From positions 1 through 20,443 of the forward strand of contig CATJIY010000134.1 of the NCBI GenBank assembly GCA_949740695.1: a stretch of DNA of 20,443 nucleotides. The letters run 5' to 3'. This document shows positions 1 to 9,400 of this stretch, piece after piece. The DNA comes from an uncultured Eubacteriales bacterium. GTDB lineage: Bacteria > Bacillota > Clostridia > Oscillospirales > Butyricicoccaceae. A program made the translations under genes and the position numbers. Numbering within the stretch: the first letter of the stretch is position 1; each line of letters starts with the position of its first letter. A model generated the notes under the pieces. It worked only from the letters and a program-made list of their open reading frames with translations. It did not search any database and was not told where the DNA came from.

Positions 1-4
1 ATCT

Positions 5-13
5 ACCTCCTTT
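5..13 (-). promoter_or_regulatory. Ribosome-binding site of a minus-strand gene starting just left of the window
   Basis: Read on the minus strand, positions 13 to 6 give AAAGGAGG, followed by TAGAT up to position 1. This is a near-perfect Shine-Dalgarno with at least 5 nt of spacing, so a minus-strand start codon should lie immediately outside the window. It would follow cheR in the same direction, about 200 nt after its stop. The gene itself is not visible. Confidence 0.6.
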
Positions 14-91
14 AAATCCTTGCGTCAAGTAAGAAGCTGGCCCCGCCCCACTTCCCGCAAAGACTGTGAAGCCAAACCGAAACAGCCGCAT

Positions 92-145
92 CAAAAACCA
101 AGCCGGCGCTCCCAGCCGGGGAACAGGCCGTAATGCGGCTTCCCC
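92..145 (-). terminator. Candidate terminator/hairpin pair downstream of cheR
   Basis: Two stems sit between cheR and the left edge. One pairs GGGGAA (118-123) with TTCCCC (140-145), with an inner GCCG/CGGC pair. The other pairs CCGGC (103-107) with GCCGG (115-119). On the minus strand the second is followed by CTTGGTTTTTG, a plausible but imperfect T-tract, so it could end the cheA-cheW-cheR transcript. The two stems share bases at 118-119, so only one can form fully. A ribosome-binding site lies further downstream, so termination may be partial. Confidence 0.45.
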
Positions 146-215
146 GTCTGTTTCCTGCAACCTAGCCCGCAGGACTGCCCGCAAACGCCCTGGTTTCCCT
201 AAACCAGCTCCAAAT

Positions 216-1061
216 TTATTTCTGGAAAGTGGAAGGCGCCAACCGCCGGTAAGGGGCGTCGTTGCTCAAATTTTCCGATTTGCTGATGAGCAGATAACCG
301 CCAGGCGCGGTAGCGTCATAAAACCGGCGTATCAGCGCGTCTTTGGTGGGCTGGTCAAAATAAATCATCACATTCCGGCAAAAAATTACATCAAATTTCC
401 GGCGAAACTTGATCGGATCCATTAAATTAAAAGGCTGAAAAATCACGTTGTCCCGCACTTTCGGAGCCACTTGGTACTGTCCGCCGGACTGCGCCACAAA
501 GTATTTCTTCTTCCAGTCGCTTGGGATGGTGTCAGGCAATTCATAAACGCCCTTTTTGGCGGCAGTCATCGCTCGATTAGAAATGTCGGTAGCCAAAAGC
601 CTGGTATCCCATTGCGCGGCTTGAGGACCCAAGTAGTCAAAGAGAAACATCGTAATATTATACGGCTCTTCTCCCGTAGAGCAGCCCGCGCTCCAGATCG
701 CCAAAGTCTTGTCCTTCTGATGGCGTTGAACGATATCCGGAATAATTTTTTGACAAAACAGATCCAGATGTTCTTTCTCCCGCATGAAAAAGGTATAGTT
801 GGTAGTCAATTTATCCAACAAGAGGGTAATCAAATCGTTGTCCTTGTTCTGAAGCACATGGTTGACAAAATCGGTAAAGTTGGTGTAACCCCTCTGCTTA
901 AGCGGCGTAGACAACCGCCCAGTAATCAGCTGTCGCTTTTGACTAAGATCAATACCATAATTTCCTTGAATAAATTTTACCATCCGGTTAAAATCGTTAT
1001 CCGAAATGGTCAGGGCGGAAAAACTTCCGGAGCCGCCCGCTCCGCTTCCCAGATTATTCAT
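216..1061 (-). CDS. cheR: Chemotaxis protein methyltransferase CheR
   Basis: 281 residues, normal length for CheR, the S-adenosylmethionine-dependent enzyme that methylates glutamates of chemoreceptors in the cytoplasm. The N-terminal helical domain (about residues 20-85) is followed by NYTFFMRE (88-95), the family's N-x-T-x-F-F-R-E region. The SAM-binding motif GCSTGEEPY is at 126-134, an acidic ATDI at 157-160 and the CRNVMIYF motif at 228-235. A Gly/Ser-rich stretch (residues 4-13) precedes the domain. The ATG lies inside the end of cheW: ATGAATAA serves both as the start of cheR and the stop of cheW, an 8-nt overlap. No good Shine-Dalgarno precedes it, so translation is probably coupled to cheW. 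The product name is secure. Confidence 0.96.
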   Translation of the reverse strand: MNNLGSGAGGSGSFSALTISDNDFNRMVKFIQGNYGIDLSQKRQLITGRLSTPLKQRGYTNFTDFVNHVLQNKDNDLITLLLDKLTTNYTFFMREKEHLDLFCQKIIPDIVQRHQKDKTLAIWSAGCSTGEEPYNITMFLFDYLGPQAAQWDTRLLATDISNRAMTAAKKGVYELPDTIPSDWKKKYFVAQSGGQYQVAPKVRDNVIFQPFNLMDPIKFRRKFDVIFCRNVMIYFDQPTKDALIRRFYDATAPGGYLLISKSENLSNDAPYRRLAPSTFQK

Positions 1062-1536
1062 TAGGAATCAACTGTTCACAATCCAGCACCATCATAGTGC
1101 CGGCGCCTTCCGGCAAAGAACACATACCAGACACTAGCACTTGAGTACTGTTCGCAGGCAAAGGATGGATATTCGCCTTTGGAATATCCAGCATTTGATC
1201 TACCCCATCCACCAAAATGCCCAGCTGCACCTCTCCCAGATTGAGAACGACCACCAAACTGTCTCGCTCGCGAGAAGGCATGCCCATTCGCGCGCAAATG
1301 TCCAAAATGGGAATCATTTGGCCGCGCATATTGATGATACCTCGGATATAGTCGGGTACCATAGGCAGGTAAGTAATGACTTGATTGTTTAAAATCTCCA
1401 CTACATCTTCAGCCACTACGCCCAGCTTTAAATGGGCCGCCATGAAAATCAGATACTTCTGGGAATCCACCCCGTCATCCAGCGAGGAGGGCCGTTCGGT
1501 TTCATCCTCTCGTGCGAACAAAATCTCTTCGTTCAT
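1054..1536 (-). CDS. cheW: Chemotaxis coupling protein CheW
   Basis: 160 residues. A single CheW domain (about 26-156) links chemoreceptors to the CheA kinase in the cytoplasmic signalling array. The family signature is visible as YIRGIINMRGQMIPILDI (63-80), with INMRG where INLRG is most common, followed by the second half of the beta-barrel and a GILVDGVDQML segment (106-116). The first ~25 residues are acidic and outside the domain. An AAGGAG box at 1544-1549 lies 7 nt upstream of the ATG. The gene is 15 nt downstream of the cheA stop and overlaps cheR, so the three are clearly one operon. Confidence 0.96.
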   Translation of the reverse strand: MNEEILFAREDETERPSSLDDGVDSQKYLIFMAAHLKLGVVAEDVVEILNNQVITYLPMVPDYIRGIINMRGQMIPILDICARMGMPSRERDSLVVVLNLGEVQLGILVDGVDQMLDIPKANIHPLPANSTQVLVSGMCSLPEGAGTMMVLDCEQLIPNE

Positions 1537-1551
1537 ACTTTTCTCTCCTTC

Positions 1552-3648
1552 TCACACACCCCGAGCAGCGGTATACAAGCTGGCTACATCCAAAATGATA
1601 CTGATGCTGCCGTCGCTGCGCAGAGTACAGCCGTTGATGCCATAATTCTTTACATTAAAGCTATTTACATAAGCGGGCAGCTGCTTGACCACCACTTGCT
1701 GTTGCCCCAGCAGCTCATCCACAAACAAACAGTAAGAATGATCCCCCGCTTCCAGCCAAATCAAAACGCCCTCCTCAATCTCGGTAACGCCGCTCTGGAG
1801 CTGATAAAGATCCCGCGCTCTTACAATGGGATAGAAATTGCCCTGGCACTTGATAATCTCCCCTCTGGTAGAATCGTGAATCACTTCACCCGGTCCCACC
1901 TTCATGGTCGCCTGAATGTTATTGATCGGGATGGTAAAGATAGAGTCGCCTACCGCCACCTCCATGCCATCCATGATTGCCATGGTAAGCGGAATTCGAA
2001 TGGTGGTGGTCATCCCCTTACCTAACGTGCTGGAAAGCGAAACGTTGCCTCCCAGCTCCTCTACGCCGCGCTTAACCACATCCATACCAACGCCCCGGCC
2101 AGAGAACTCTGTAACCTCCGTATTGGTGGAAAATCCGGGCGCCAGCAGGAAATTGAGAATCTCTCTATGACTATATTCAACGTCAGGAGAGGCAATTCCC
2201 TGCCGAATGGCCTTGGCCAGCACCGCATCGTCATTAACGCCCCGCCCATCGTCGATAATCTCAATGATAACCTCGCTGCCGGTATCCCGAGCAGAAAGGA
2301 CGATTTCGCCTACCGGGTCCTTGCCGGCGGCAATCCGCTCTTCCTGGCTTTCCTCAATGCCATGATCCATAGAGTTGCGAATCATGTGCATAATCGGATC
2401 ACCAATGGAATCCACGATGGTTTTATCCACCTCGGTATTTTCTCCAAGCAGGGTAAGCTTAGCCGGACGGTTGAGCTTTTTGGTCATATCCCGCACAATA
2501 CGGGTCATTTTCTGGAACACATTAGACACCGGCACCATCCGCAAAGTCATGGAGACGTCCTGCAATTCGTCGGTAAGCTTGCGCAGCTCGCGGGCGGATT
2601 TGGTGAAGTTCTCCAACTCCAGCCCTTTCAGATCTGGAGAAGCCGTGACCATAGATTCGGTGATGACGATCTCGCCCACTACCGCGGCCAGCTGATCCAG
2701 CTTGGACAAGCTAACGCTAATCAGGCTCTCCTTAGGCGCATGCTGGTTGCCTGGATGGCGGCTGGCATCAGCCGGCTGGCCGGCTCCCGCAGCCTGCCCC
2801 CCGGCGGGAACGCCAGCGGCGGCCGGAGGCGCATGCTCCTCCTCAACAGGAGCGGGAGGCTCATAATCATGGCTTTGATAAGACTGAATCGCTCCGGAAG
2901 ATTTTGCCACCCCAATGGCTCCCTCCCGGTGTTCCGGGCTTTTAAACCGCATGCAAAAGCCATTTTCGATGATGAATTCAGACGTGCCTGGATTGGTTTC
3001 TACATCTGCCGGCTGAAAAGTGAACTCACTCTCCGCACAAAAATCTCGCACTGCCGTTACCAACATAAAGGCCCGCAGACTCTCCATGCCGCAGCCTTCG
3101 TCAAAGGTGAGGTACAGCTCATAAGGATAATTCTTATCGCTGGCAAAGGCCCCCGAGGGATCGGCATGACGCGGGCCGGCCTCCGCTGAATCGGCGGCCG
3201 GCGCCTTGGACGGGGGAGGCGCTTCCTCCTGGACAGGATTACCTTGAATTTTAGCAATCAAACTATTAATATTTGATAAGAAGCTGTCGATATCCTTATC
3301 AAGAGGCTGACTGGCCTCCACTTTTTCCACTTCCCCGCGGAAGTAGTCTATGGATTTGAATAAGAGATCAAACAGCGCGGGCCGGTCTCCTTGAGAAACC
3401 ACATCCATGGTCTTTTCCCGGATGATGAAGAACAGATCCTCGATCCTATGGGCCACGGTGGCCAGTGTATCAAACTCCATCATCGCAGAAGATCCTTTGA
3501 TGGTATGCATAATGCGGAAAATCTCGTTTACGCTGTCCTGAGAAAACGCGCTCTCTTTCTCCGCCTCCAAAACAATGCCTTCTAATTGTTCGAGCAATGT
3601 GTTGGTTTCATAGATATACATGTCTAAAATATCGTTGCCACTGCCCAT
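1552..3648 (-). CDS. cheA: Chemotaxis histidine kinase CheA
   Basis: 698 residues from the ATG at 3648, chosen over an in-frame GTG at 3660 because AAGGTGGTG sits 6 nt upstream and would overlap the GTG. CheA autophosphorylates on histidine and passes phosphate to CheY/CheB. Domains: P1/HPt (1-110) with the phosphorylated His48 in MHTIKGSSAMM; a single P2-like domain (about 175-262) between Pro/Ala-rich linkers; P3 dimerization helices (about 306-375); the HATPase P4 with N-box HMIRNSMDHG (421-430), G1 DDGRG (466-470), F-box GFST (505-508) and G2 SGRGVGMD (516-523); and a P5 CheW-like domain (about 555-698). All key residues are present. It is the first gene of the cheA-cheW-cheR operon and is divergent from the FliK-like gene. 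Confidence 0.97.
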   Translation of the reverse strand: MGSGNDILDMYIYETNTLLEQLEGIVLEAEKESAFSQDSVNEIFRIMHTIKGSSAMMEFDTLATVAHRIEDLFFIIREKTMDVVSQGDRPALFDLLFKSIDYFRGEVEKVEASQPLDKDIDSFLSNINSLIAKIQGNPVQEEAPPPSKAPAADSAEAGPRHADPSGAFASDKNYPYELYLTFDEGCGMESLRAFMLVTAVRDFCAESEFTFQPADVETNPGTSEFIIENGFCMRFKSPEHREGAIGVAKSSGAIQSYQSHDYEPPAPVEEEHAPPAAAGVPAGGQAAGAGQPADASRHPGNQHAPKESLISVSLSKLDQLAAVVGEIVITESMVTASPDLKGLELENFTKSARELRKLTDELQDVSMTLRMVPVSNVFQKMTRIVRDMTKKLNRPAKLTLLGENTEVDKTIVDSIGDPIMHMIRNSMDHGIEESQEERIAAGKDPVGEIVLSARDTGSEVIIEIIDDGRGVNDDAVLAKAIRQGIASPDVEYSHREILNFLLAPGFSTNTEVTEFSGRGVGMDVVKRGVEELGGNVSLSSTLGKGMTTTIRIPLTMAIMDGMEVAVGDSIFTIPINNIQATMKVGPGEVIHDSTRGEIIKCQGNFYPIVRARDLYQLQSGVTEIEEGVLIWLEAGDHSYCLFVDELLGQQQVVVKQLPAYVNSFNVKNYGINGCTLRSDGSISIILDVASLYTAARGV

Positions 3649-3681
3649 TAAGTGCACCACCTTCGTTAGTATCTTTTTTGT

Positions 3682-3708
3682 TTATCGGCATTTCCCAACG
3701 AAACATAA
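3682..3708 (-). promoter_or_regulatory. Candidate sigma-D (FliA-type) promoter of the cheA operon
   Basis: On the minus strand, positions 3689 to 3682 read GCCGATAA, matching the sigma-D/sigma-28 -10 consensus GCCGATAT in 7 of 8 bases. It lies 33 nt upstream of the cheA ATG, leaving room for a short leader containing the ribosome-binding site. The -35 element (consensus TAAA, about 15 nt further upstream) is weak: the spacing points to TTAT at 3708-3705. Control of chemotaxis genes by the motility sigma factor is well established in Firmicutes. The assignment here is by motif only. Confidence 0.6.
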
Positions 3709-3809
3709 TAGTTTTCCAAAGGGAAAGCGGGAATAAATCCACATTTCCCCGTTATAGAAAGAAAGCCGCTTCCACTTTTCAGTTGTTTTTCGCCGCCAGT
3801 TCTGCCGGT

Positions 3810-3861
3810 CCGGCATCAAAGCCGGGAATTTTTCCGCCTGTCCGGGCAGCTACCCGGTTTT
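3810..3861 (+). promoter_or_regulatory. Two small hairpins in the leader of the FliK-like gene
   Basis: CCGGC (3810-3814) pairs with GCCGG (3821-3825), followed three bases later by TTTTT (3829-3833). Then CCGGG (3842-3846) pairs with CCCGG (3853-3857), followed by TTTTC. Both look like short intrinsic terminators on the plus strand, 27-80 nt upstream of the ATG at 3889. If transcription starts upstream of them they could attenuate it. They might instead block readthrough from upstream. No convincing plus-strand promoter was recognised in 3661-3888. Confidence 0.35.
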
Positions 3862-3888
3862 CTAGTCTGAATCACAGAGGTGCTCATC

Positions 3889-5325
3889 ATGCCTGAATTA
3901 TTGGGCGCGACCAACCCCGTCCCGGGGTATGACAACGCCGCAACCAATCGAAATATTCCCATATCCCCCAACAACACGCAAGTGCAAAACGTTCCTGACC
4001 CCGGAAAAGTCGTCCGGCCAGACGGACGCACCGAACAGCAAGACAACGGCAATCTGACCGAAGGCGGCCAGATTCGTTATGACTCCAATTTCCAAACCTT
4101 TATCCAGCGCCTGCGGGAAACCGGGGCGCTGGCTGGCGGCCTGGGCCGTTTGCTTTCTTTGCGGGAAGGGGTGACCGTCCTTTCCGGTCTCAGTCAGGGA
4201 ATCGCAGAGGAGCTTTCCCAGGCGGTAGAGATGCTGAAAATGGACCCTGCCCAGCTGCTAAAGTTTTTCACCGGCCAGGTTCAGTCGGGCACCAAATTTG
4301 GCGGGGCGCTGTTCGCCCTTTTGCGGGGGGCTTACGACAAGGCAGCCTCCGAAGGGGTCCGGCAGGATATTCTCGCCTTTTTAAAGAGCTATTCCGATTA
4401 TTCCTCCACCGCCCATATCGAAAAAAACCTGATGCGCAATCTGTCCGGCATGGCCGACGCTATGCCCAAAACCTGGGCCGAACCCTTGCGGGATATCGCC
4501 GCCCGGCTGGAAAACGCCATTGCCGCCGGCGACCGGGAGGGGGCTTTGCAGCTTTTGCGCCAAGAGGCCCTGCCTCACATGTCCAATTATGTTTCCCAGA
4601 CCCACGATCTAGGGACGGCCAGAAGCTTGCTGTCCCTATTAACGCTGGACATGACCCGATATGAAAACGGCTCCGGAGACAATCTGCTCCACGTCTTTCA
4701 CCGGCTTAAAAGCTACGGCACTTTGCGGGAGCAGCTGGGGGGGATGGACGACCAAGCTCTGTTGACGCTGCTCCAGCAGGAAGAACAAAACGTTTCTCCA
4801 GAGGCCGCTAAGTTTGCCAACCACCTCTCTTCCGCAGCCTCGCTGGCCCTCCGAGGGGAAGGCAGCGCTGAAACCCAACAGATCTTTCAACAGCTGGTAG
4901 CCGCCATGTTGATTAACGAAAGCGTTTACATGCCGGTAAATCATTACCTTATTCCCATTGAGATGAACGGACGAACTCTTTTTTCCGAGCTTTGGGTGGA
5001 TCCAGACGATCAGGATTCCTCCGCCTCTCCGGGTGGGAAAGTAAAGCGCGGGGTGCGCATGCTCTTTAAAATCGACGTTCAGTCTTTGGGCCTGTTTGAC
5101 GTGATCCTCACCAGCCGGGAACAAGAAGTGTCGGTGCATATCGCCTGTCCTGAAGCCGCCGCGCTTTTCTCTCAACAAATGGAACAGGCGGTATCCGGTA
5201 TTTTGCTGCAAAACGGCCTATCGCCCGCTCAGATCAACGTTTCCAAAATGGAACGCCCAGTAACCTTAACCGAGGTGTTCCCCAAAATTTTCGAAGGGAA
5301 GAACTGCATCAATGTCAAGGTCTAA
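3889..5325 (+). CDS. FliK/YlqG-like protein (hook-length-control-type C-terminal domain)
   Basis: 478 residues from the ATG at 3889, preferred over an in-frame GTG at 3880 because AGAGGTG lies 7 nt upstream. There is no signal peptide or membrane segment. The N-terminal ~60 residues are polar and Pro/Asn/Asp-rich. Residues ~65-345 are predicted mostly helical. Residues ~345-460 resemble the globular FliK C-terminal domain: a strand-rich stretch (MPVNHYLIPIEMNGRTLFSE, then RMLFKIDVQSLGLFDVIL at 390-407) followed by a helix and the closing AQINVSK. The immediate downstream gene is a short FlhB C-domain homologue, the same pairing as Bacillus subtilis ylqG-ylqH. That supports an interaction with the type III export switch. 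Family assignment is by pattern and context, so it is moderately sure. It overlaps the next gene by 14 nt. Confidence 0.6.
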   Translation: MPELLGATNPVPGYDNAATNRNIPISPNNTQVQNVPDPGKVVRPDGRTEQQDNGNLTEGGQIRYDSNFQTFIQRLRETGALAGGLGRLLSLREGVTVLSGLSQGIAEELSQAVEMLKMDPAQLLKFFTGQVQSGTKFGGALFALLRGAYDKAASEGVRQDILAFLKSYSDYSSTAHIEKNLMRNLSGMADAMPKTWAEPLRDIAARLENAIAAGDREGALQLLRQEALPHMSNYVSQTHDLGTARSLLSLLTLDMTRYENGSGDNLLHVFHRLKSYGTLREQLGGMDDQALLTLLQQEEQNVSPEAAKFANHLSSAASLALRGEGSAETQQIFQQLVAAMLINESVYMPVNHYLIPIEMNGRTLFSELWVDPDDQDSSASPGGKVKRGVRMLFKIDVQSLGLFDVILTSREQEVSVHIACPEAAALFSQQMEQAVSGILLQNGLSPAQINVSKMERPVTLTEVFPKIFEGKNCINVKV

Positions 5326-5683
5326 CAGAACGCGAAGCTCGGCAAAAAAAGCGGTGGCCCTCCAATATGGTACCGACGCCGCCGCTCCGGTGGTGGTAGC
5401 TTCCGGGATGGGCTATCTGGCGGAAAAAATCGTAGAAGTGGCCGCGGACAATGGCGTCCCAATTTATGAGGATAATTCGCTGGCCACCATTCTTACCCAG
5501 CTTAAGCTGGGTCAAGAAATTCCCCAGGAATTGTATAAAGCAATCGTGGAAATCTATGTCTATTTCCTGCACTTTGATCCCAATCAGGCTCTTCAAGCAA
5601 ACGTCCAACCCGCCCTTCAAGAAGAATCCGCTGAACCGGCGGCGATGGAAAATGAACCCGAAAATCAGGAGGTGCCCCAATGA
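5312..5683 (+). CDS. FlhB C-terminal-domain homologue (FlhX/YlqH type)
   Basis: 123 residues. Residues 10-86 match the cytosolic domain of FlhB/YscU export-switch proteins: KKAVALQYG (12-20), APVVVASGMGYLAEKI (25-40), an NGVPIYEDNSLA segment (47-58), then LGQEIPQELYKAIVEIY (66-82). The transmembrane part of FlhB is absent, and so is the NPTH autocleavage motif; the residues before KKAVAL are basic (SRSNRTRSSA). This is the arrangement of the small FlhX/YlqH proteins, which can partly stand in for the FlhB C-domain in flagellar export specificity. The tail (90-123) is acidic and Gln/Pro-rich. It overlaps the FliK-like gene by 14 nt and the following PilZ gene by 4 nt (ATGA). A GAAGGGAAG box precedes the start. 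Confidence 0.82.
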   Translation: MSRSNRTRSSAKKAVALQYGTDAAAPVVVASGMGYLAEKIVEVAADNGVPIYEDNSLATILTQLKLGQEIPQELYKAIVEIYVYFLHFDPNQALQANVQPALQEESAEPAAMENEPENQEVPQ

Positions 5684-6291
5684 GTCAGACCAAACTGCAA
5701 TACCTTTTGTTAGACAGCGCAGGCGATCCCATCGCCAAAGGACTGTTAGAAAGCCCTCCCGGATGGGAAGTGCTGCAACTGCGGGTGCTGGAAGATAAAA
5801 TCCGAGAGGTTTTGGATCACGAATTGCTCCAACTGGTAGGCATGTCCGACGGCGCGCCTAACCTCTTAGGCCGGATTGATGGACACCGGGAAGACGTGCT
5901 TACCCTTTCCAAAGTCAAAACGCTGGACGCCGAGGCCCGGCGCAATCTGCGGATGCCGGCGGTTTTCCAAAGCTTTATCTATCCCCGCGCCGGACGTTGG
6001 CGGGGCCGCAGGGAAATAGAATCCATCGACATCAGCTGCGGCGGCGTGGCTTTTTTCTGTCAGGAACGCCTATCTCTGGGCGAGTCGCTGGAAGTGGTCG
6101 TCCCAATCACCATGGAACCGGTGGTGCTTGCCTGTAAGCTGCTTCGCACCTGGCAGGTTGCTGGCCGCCAAGAACCCGCTTACGCAGTGAAATTTGATAA
6201 TATGTGTCATGACGAAGAAGTTTTGCTGCGGGAGGCAGTCTTTGGTATTCAACTGCAAAATCGGAACGCCCAGGCCAAACAGCGGCTTTAA
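5680..6291 (+). CDS. PilZ-domain protein, putative c-di-GMP receptor (first copy)
   Basis: 203 residues, cytoplasmic. The C-terminal PilZ domain (about 85-195) has both c-di-GMP-binding motifs: R87-x-x-x-R91 in ARRNLRMP, and D117-x-S119-x-x-G122 in DISCGG. The strand/helix pattern after them is normal, ending near residue 192. The first ~80 residues form a separate N-terminal region, possibly of the YcgR/flagellar-brake type, with no clear match by eye. The start is set by AGGAGGTG eight bases upstream, and the ATG overlaps the previous stop as ATGA. Grouping with FliK- and FlhB-like genes suggests a role in flagellar or surface regulation. The 124-nt gap before the SLH gene leaves open whether they share a transcript. 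Confidence 0.85.
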   Translation: MSQTKLQYLLLDSAGDPIAKGLLESPPGWEVLQLRVLEDKIREVLDHELLQLVGMSDGAPNLLGRIDGHREDVLTLSKVKTLDAEARRNLRMPAVFQSFIYPRAGRWRGRREIESIDISCGGVAFFCQERLSLGESLEVVVPITMEPVVLACKLLRTWQVAGRQEPAYAVKFDNMCHDEEVLLREAVFGIQLQNRNAQAKQRL

Positions 6292-6348
6292 AAGGCAGGT
6301 TGTATTGATCTGTCGTTTCGCATTGGTTCTAGATATTTTCATACGGCT

Positions 6349-6387
6349 CGCCTAGAAAGGCGGCACACCCGGGGGGTTGCGCCCCCC
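6349..6387 (+). other. Tandem hairpins in the leader of the first SLH gene
   Basis: CGCCT (6349-6353) pairs with AGGCG (6358-6362) around AGAA. Then GGGGGG (6371-6376) pairs with CCCCCC (6382-6387) around TTGCG. The second stem ends 12 nt before the AGGAGG ribosome-binding site of the SLH gene. No T-run follows, so this is not a standard terminator. A 5' mRNA stabilising or processing element for a highly expressed surface-protein message is a reasonable alternative. Confidence 0.5.
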
Positions 6388-6415
6388 ATGGAACAGTTCA
6401 GGAGGATTTCACAAA

Positions 6416-9400
6416 ATGACAAAACGTAGACAAGGTTTTGGAAAGAAAGCGGTCTCGGCCCTGTTGGCTCTGGCGCTGCTGTGCGGGTTTTTTCCCTCGT
6501 TGGCGGTCCCGGTCCAGGCTGCTTCCTGGGCCGATCCATATATGGATCAGCTGGTGGCTTGGGGCGTGCTGCGCGGGGACGTCGCCGGCAATCTTGCCCC
6601 CAACCGGCAAATCACTCGGGCGGAATTTGTCACAATGGTCAACCGGGCTTTCGGCTATACGGAAGGCGGGGACACCCCCTTCACCGATGTGACTTCTCGT
6701 GACTGGTATTCCGACGACATCGGCTTTGCCTACCATACCGGTTACTTTAAGGGTACTTCTTCTACCACCGCTTCCCCTACCCAGTCGCTGACCCGGGAAG
6801 AAGCGGTGGTGCTGTTGTGCCGCAATTTACGTATTCCTGAAAAAAAAGGAGAAGCCTTAGGCTTTTCCGATAGCCGAAACTTGGCCGAATGGAGCCGGGG
6901 TTATATCCAGGCTGCTTCGGAAATGGGCATCGCCAGCGGATATACCGACGGTTCCTTCCGTCCTCAACGGGCGATTACCCGTGGAGAAGTTTCCGCCATG
7001 CTGGTGCGGGCTGTCGGCAATCTGATTAACCGGCCGGGAGAAACCAGCCTAGGCAGCGTTTATGGCAATCTAACCATCTCGGTCCCTGGCGTCCGGCTTC
7101 GAAATACAGTCATTGCCGGCGATCTTTACCTCACTGGAGGCGTGGGTCTGGGGGATGTGCTGCTGGAAAACGTCTCGGTTCTGGGTCGGATTGTAGTTAG
7201 CGGTGCCGGCGAGGGCCACCAAGGCGGCAGCTCCATCCTGCTGCGAAATGTCACCGCCGATAATATGGTGGTGGACAGCATGAACGATCAGTTCCTCACC
7301 CTCCGGGCGGAGGGCGATACTGCCATTGATAAAACCATCGTTCGCTCCTCCGCTCTGCTGGAGGATATGACCGCCGAAGGCCTTGGTTTGCGGCACATTG
7401 AAACCGACGGCGAACCTGGCTTGATTCTTCAGCTGGCAGGTAACATTGAAGAAGTCACCAACCGCACGCCAAACGCTGTGCTGACCATGACCCAAGGCAA
7501 AGCCGCCGTTATCAATATGGATGAAGAGGGCGTCGGTTCCTCTTTGGCTATTGAAAACGGCGGCCGGGTGGACGTGCTCAATCTGGACACCGCCACCAAT
7601 GTTACCGGTGTGGGCGGCATTGCTCATATTCAAATCAGCAGCGACGGATCTACCGTAGCCCAGCTGCCAGATGAAATCATCATCCGCCCGGGCGCATCCG
7701 CCAATATTAACGGCGAAATGATGGATTCGGTTACCGCCAAGGAATCCTCCCAGGAGCCCCGGCTGCTGGCAGGCTATCCCCGTACCAAAAACGTGGCCGC
7801 CACTTCGGCCGACACGGTATTCAGCGCCAACAAGCGGGGCACCGTCCATTGGGCCATTACCGCTCTGGCGGATGGATCCGCCACTGAACAAGATCTGCTG
7901 GAGCCTTCCGGTACGCCCGGTAAGATCATCCGGCAGGGCACCACCGCCATCAACGCTTCCAATACCGAGACAGTCTCCGCTATTTCTGGGCTAACCCCCG
8001 ATGGGTCTTATTATTTGACCGCCATTATGACGGATAACCGAAACCAGCGCAGCCCGCTGAAAATCTATGCTTTCAGCACGCCGGACAACACTGTTCCCAA
8101 CTTTAACAGCGGTTATCCTTATATTTCTAAGATCACCAAGGATTCTATCCAGATCACCGCTATGCCCAATAAGAACTGCTTGCTTTATTACGCCGTTCTA
8201 CCCAAAGGCAGCACAACCCCCACGTTAGATGACTTTAAGGCAGGGGCCATCAGCGGCAATCTGGGCTATGGTTCCATTGAGGTTTTGAAAAACAGTACCA
8301 CCACGTTCACCGCCAACAGCAAAACCCTGAAAGAGCTGGAAACCTATGACATTTATTTAGTGCTGGTGGATGCTGACGGCACCCGTAACTCTGGCGTCCG
8401 CCGCCTGACCGCCACAACAGTGGACGGTACGCCTCCGTTGTTCCTCACCGAGCCGACGGTAAACGCCATCAATCCCACCAGCGTGAACCTGCTGGCCGCC
8501 TTGAATGAAAATGGCGTCATCTATTGGGCCGTCGTTCCGCATGGCGAGGAATATCCCAAGCCCTTGGCTGGACAGACCACCAAGCCTGCCCTCACCAGTG
8601 ATACCGCTAAAATGCAGGTAGAATATGGAATGAACTGCCTGCGCTCCGGCAAAGTAAGCGCCACTGCCAATCGAGACGTTACGCTGAACGTTACCGGTCT
8701 CCAGGGCCAGTCCTCCTATGATCTGTATTATATGGCCAAGGACACTGCCGGCAACTACACCGCCGAAGTGAAGATGATTACCATTCACACTTTGGACAAC
8801 GAGCCGCCTCAGATCAGCCAAGTCTTTAACCGGACTTCGGATGAGGAGGGCAAGGAACCCCGGCCGGATACCGATGTGACGATCGTATTCAGCGAGGGCG
8901 TCCAGGATCTCACCGACCGGAAGATTCTCTCTGAGCTTTATGCAACTGCCAACAGCACTACAGCCTCTGAAACCGAACGTACCAACGCCAGAACTCAGCT
9001 GACCAACATTCTCACTCGAGATATCGAGCTTTATGACAAAACCCGCTACCCGGAAACCAAGATCAAAGCAGTTACCCGGGAGCAAGTGCGGGCCGGCAAC
9101 CTCACCGGCGACTGGATTTGCTATGAGGATGTAGAGGTGAAAGTCAACGAAGGCCGCACCGAGCTGATCTTTAAAAATGCTACCGCCAGCGAAACTCCCG
9201 CGGGCATGGGAAACATCAGCCTTTCCAGCGGCAATACCTACTTTTTCCGCATCCGCAACATCACCGATACTTCCAACAACGCGGATAAAAACGTGATCCG
9301 GCCCAATCCTCAGGATCTCCCCAGCTTTACCACCGTTTTTGCTACCGTCCGGCTGACCCAGGAAGGTATCACTGGCGGTAAGCCTCAAACCGGAACCGGA

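Noticed and set aside
2167..3189. Long plus-strand open frame opposite cheA
   Set aside because: It is antisense to a well-conserved CheA, has no ribosome-binding site and no recognisable protein pattern.
6377..6415. Earlier TTG start for the first SLH protein
   Set aside because: It lies within a GC hairpin, would put 13 residues before a normal signal peptide, and the ATG at 6416 has AGGAGG at the right distance.
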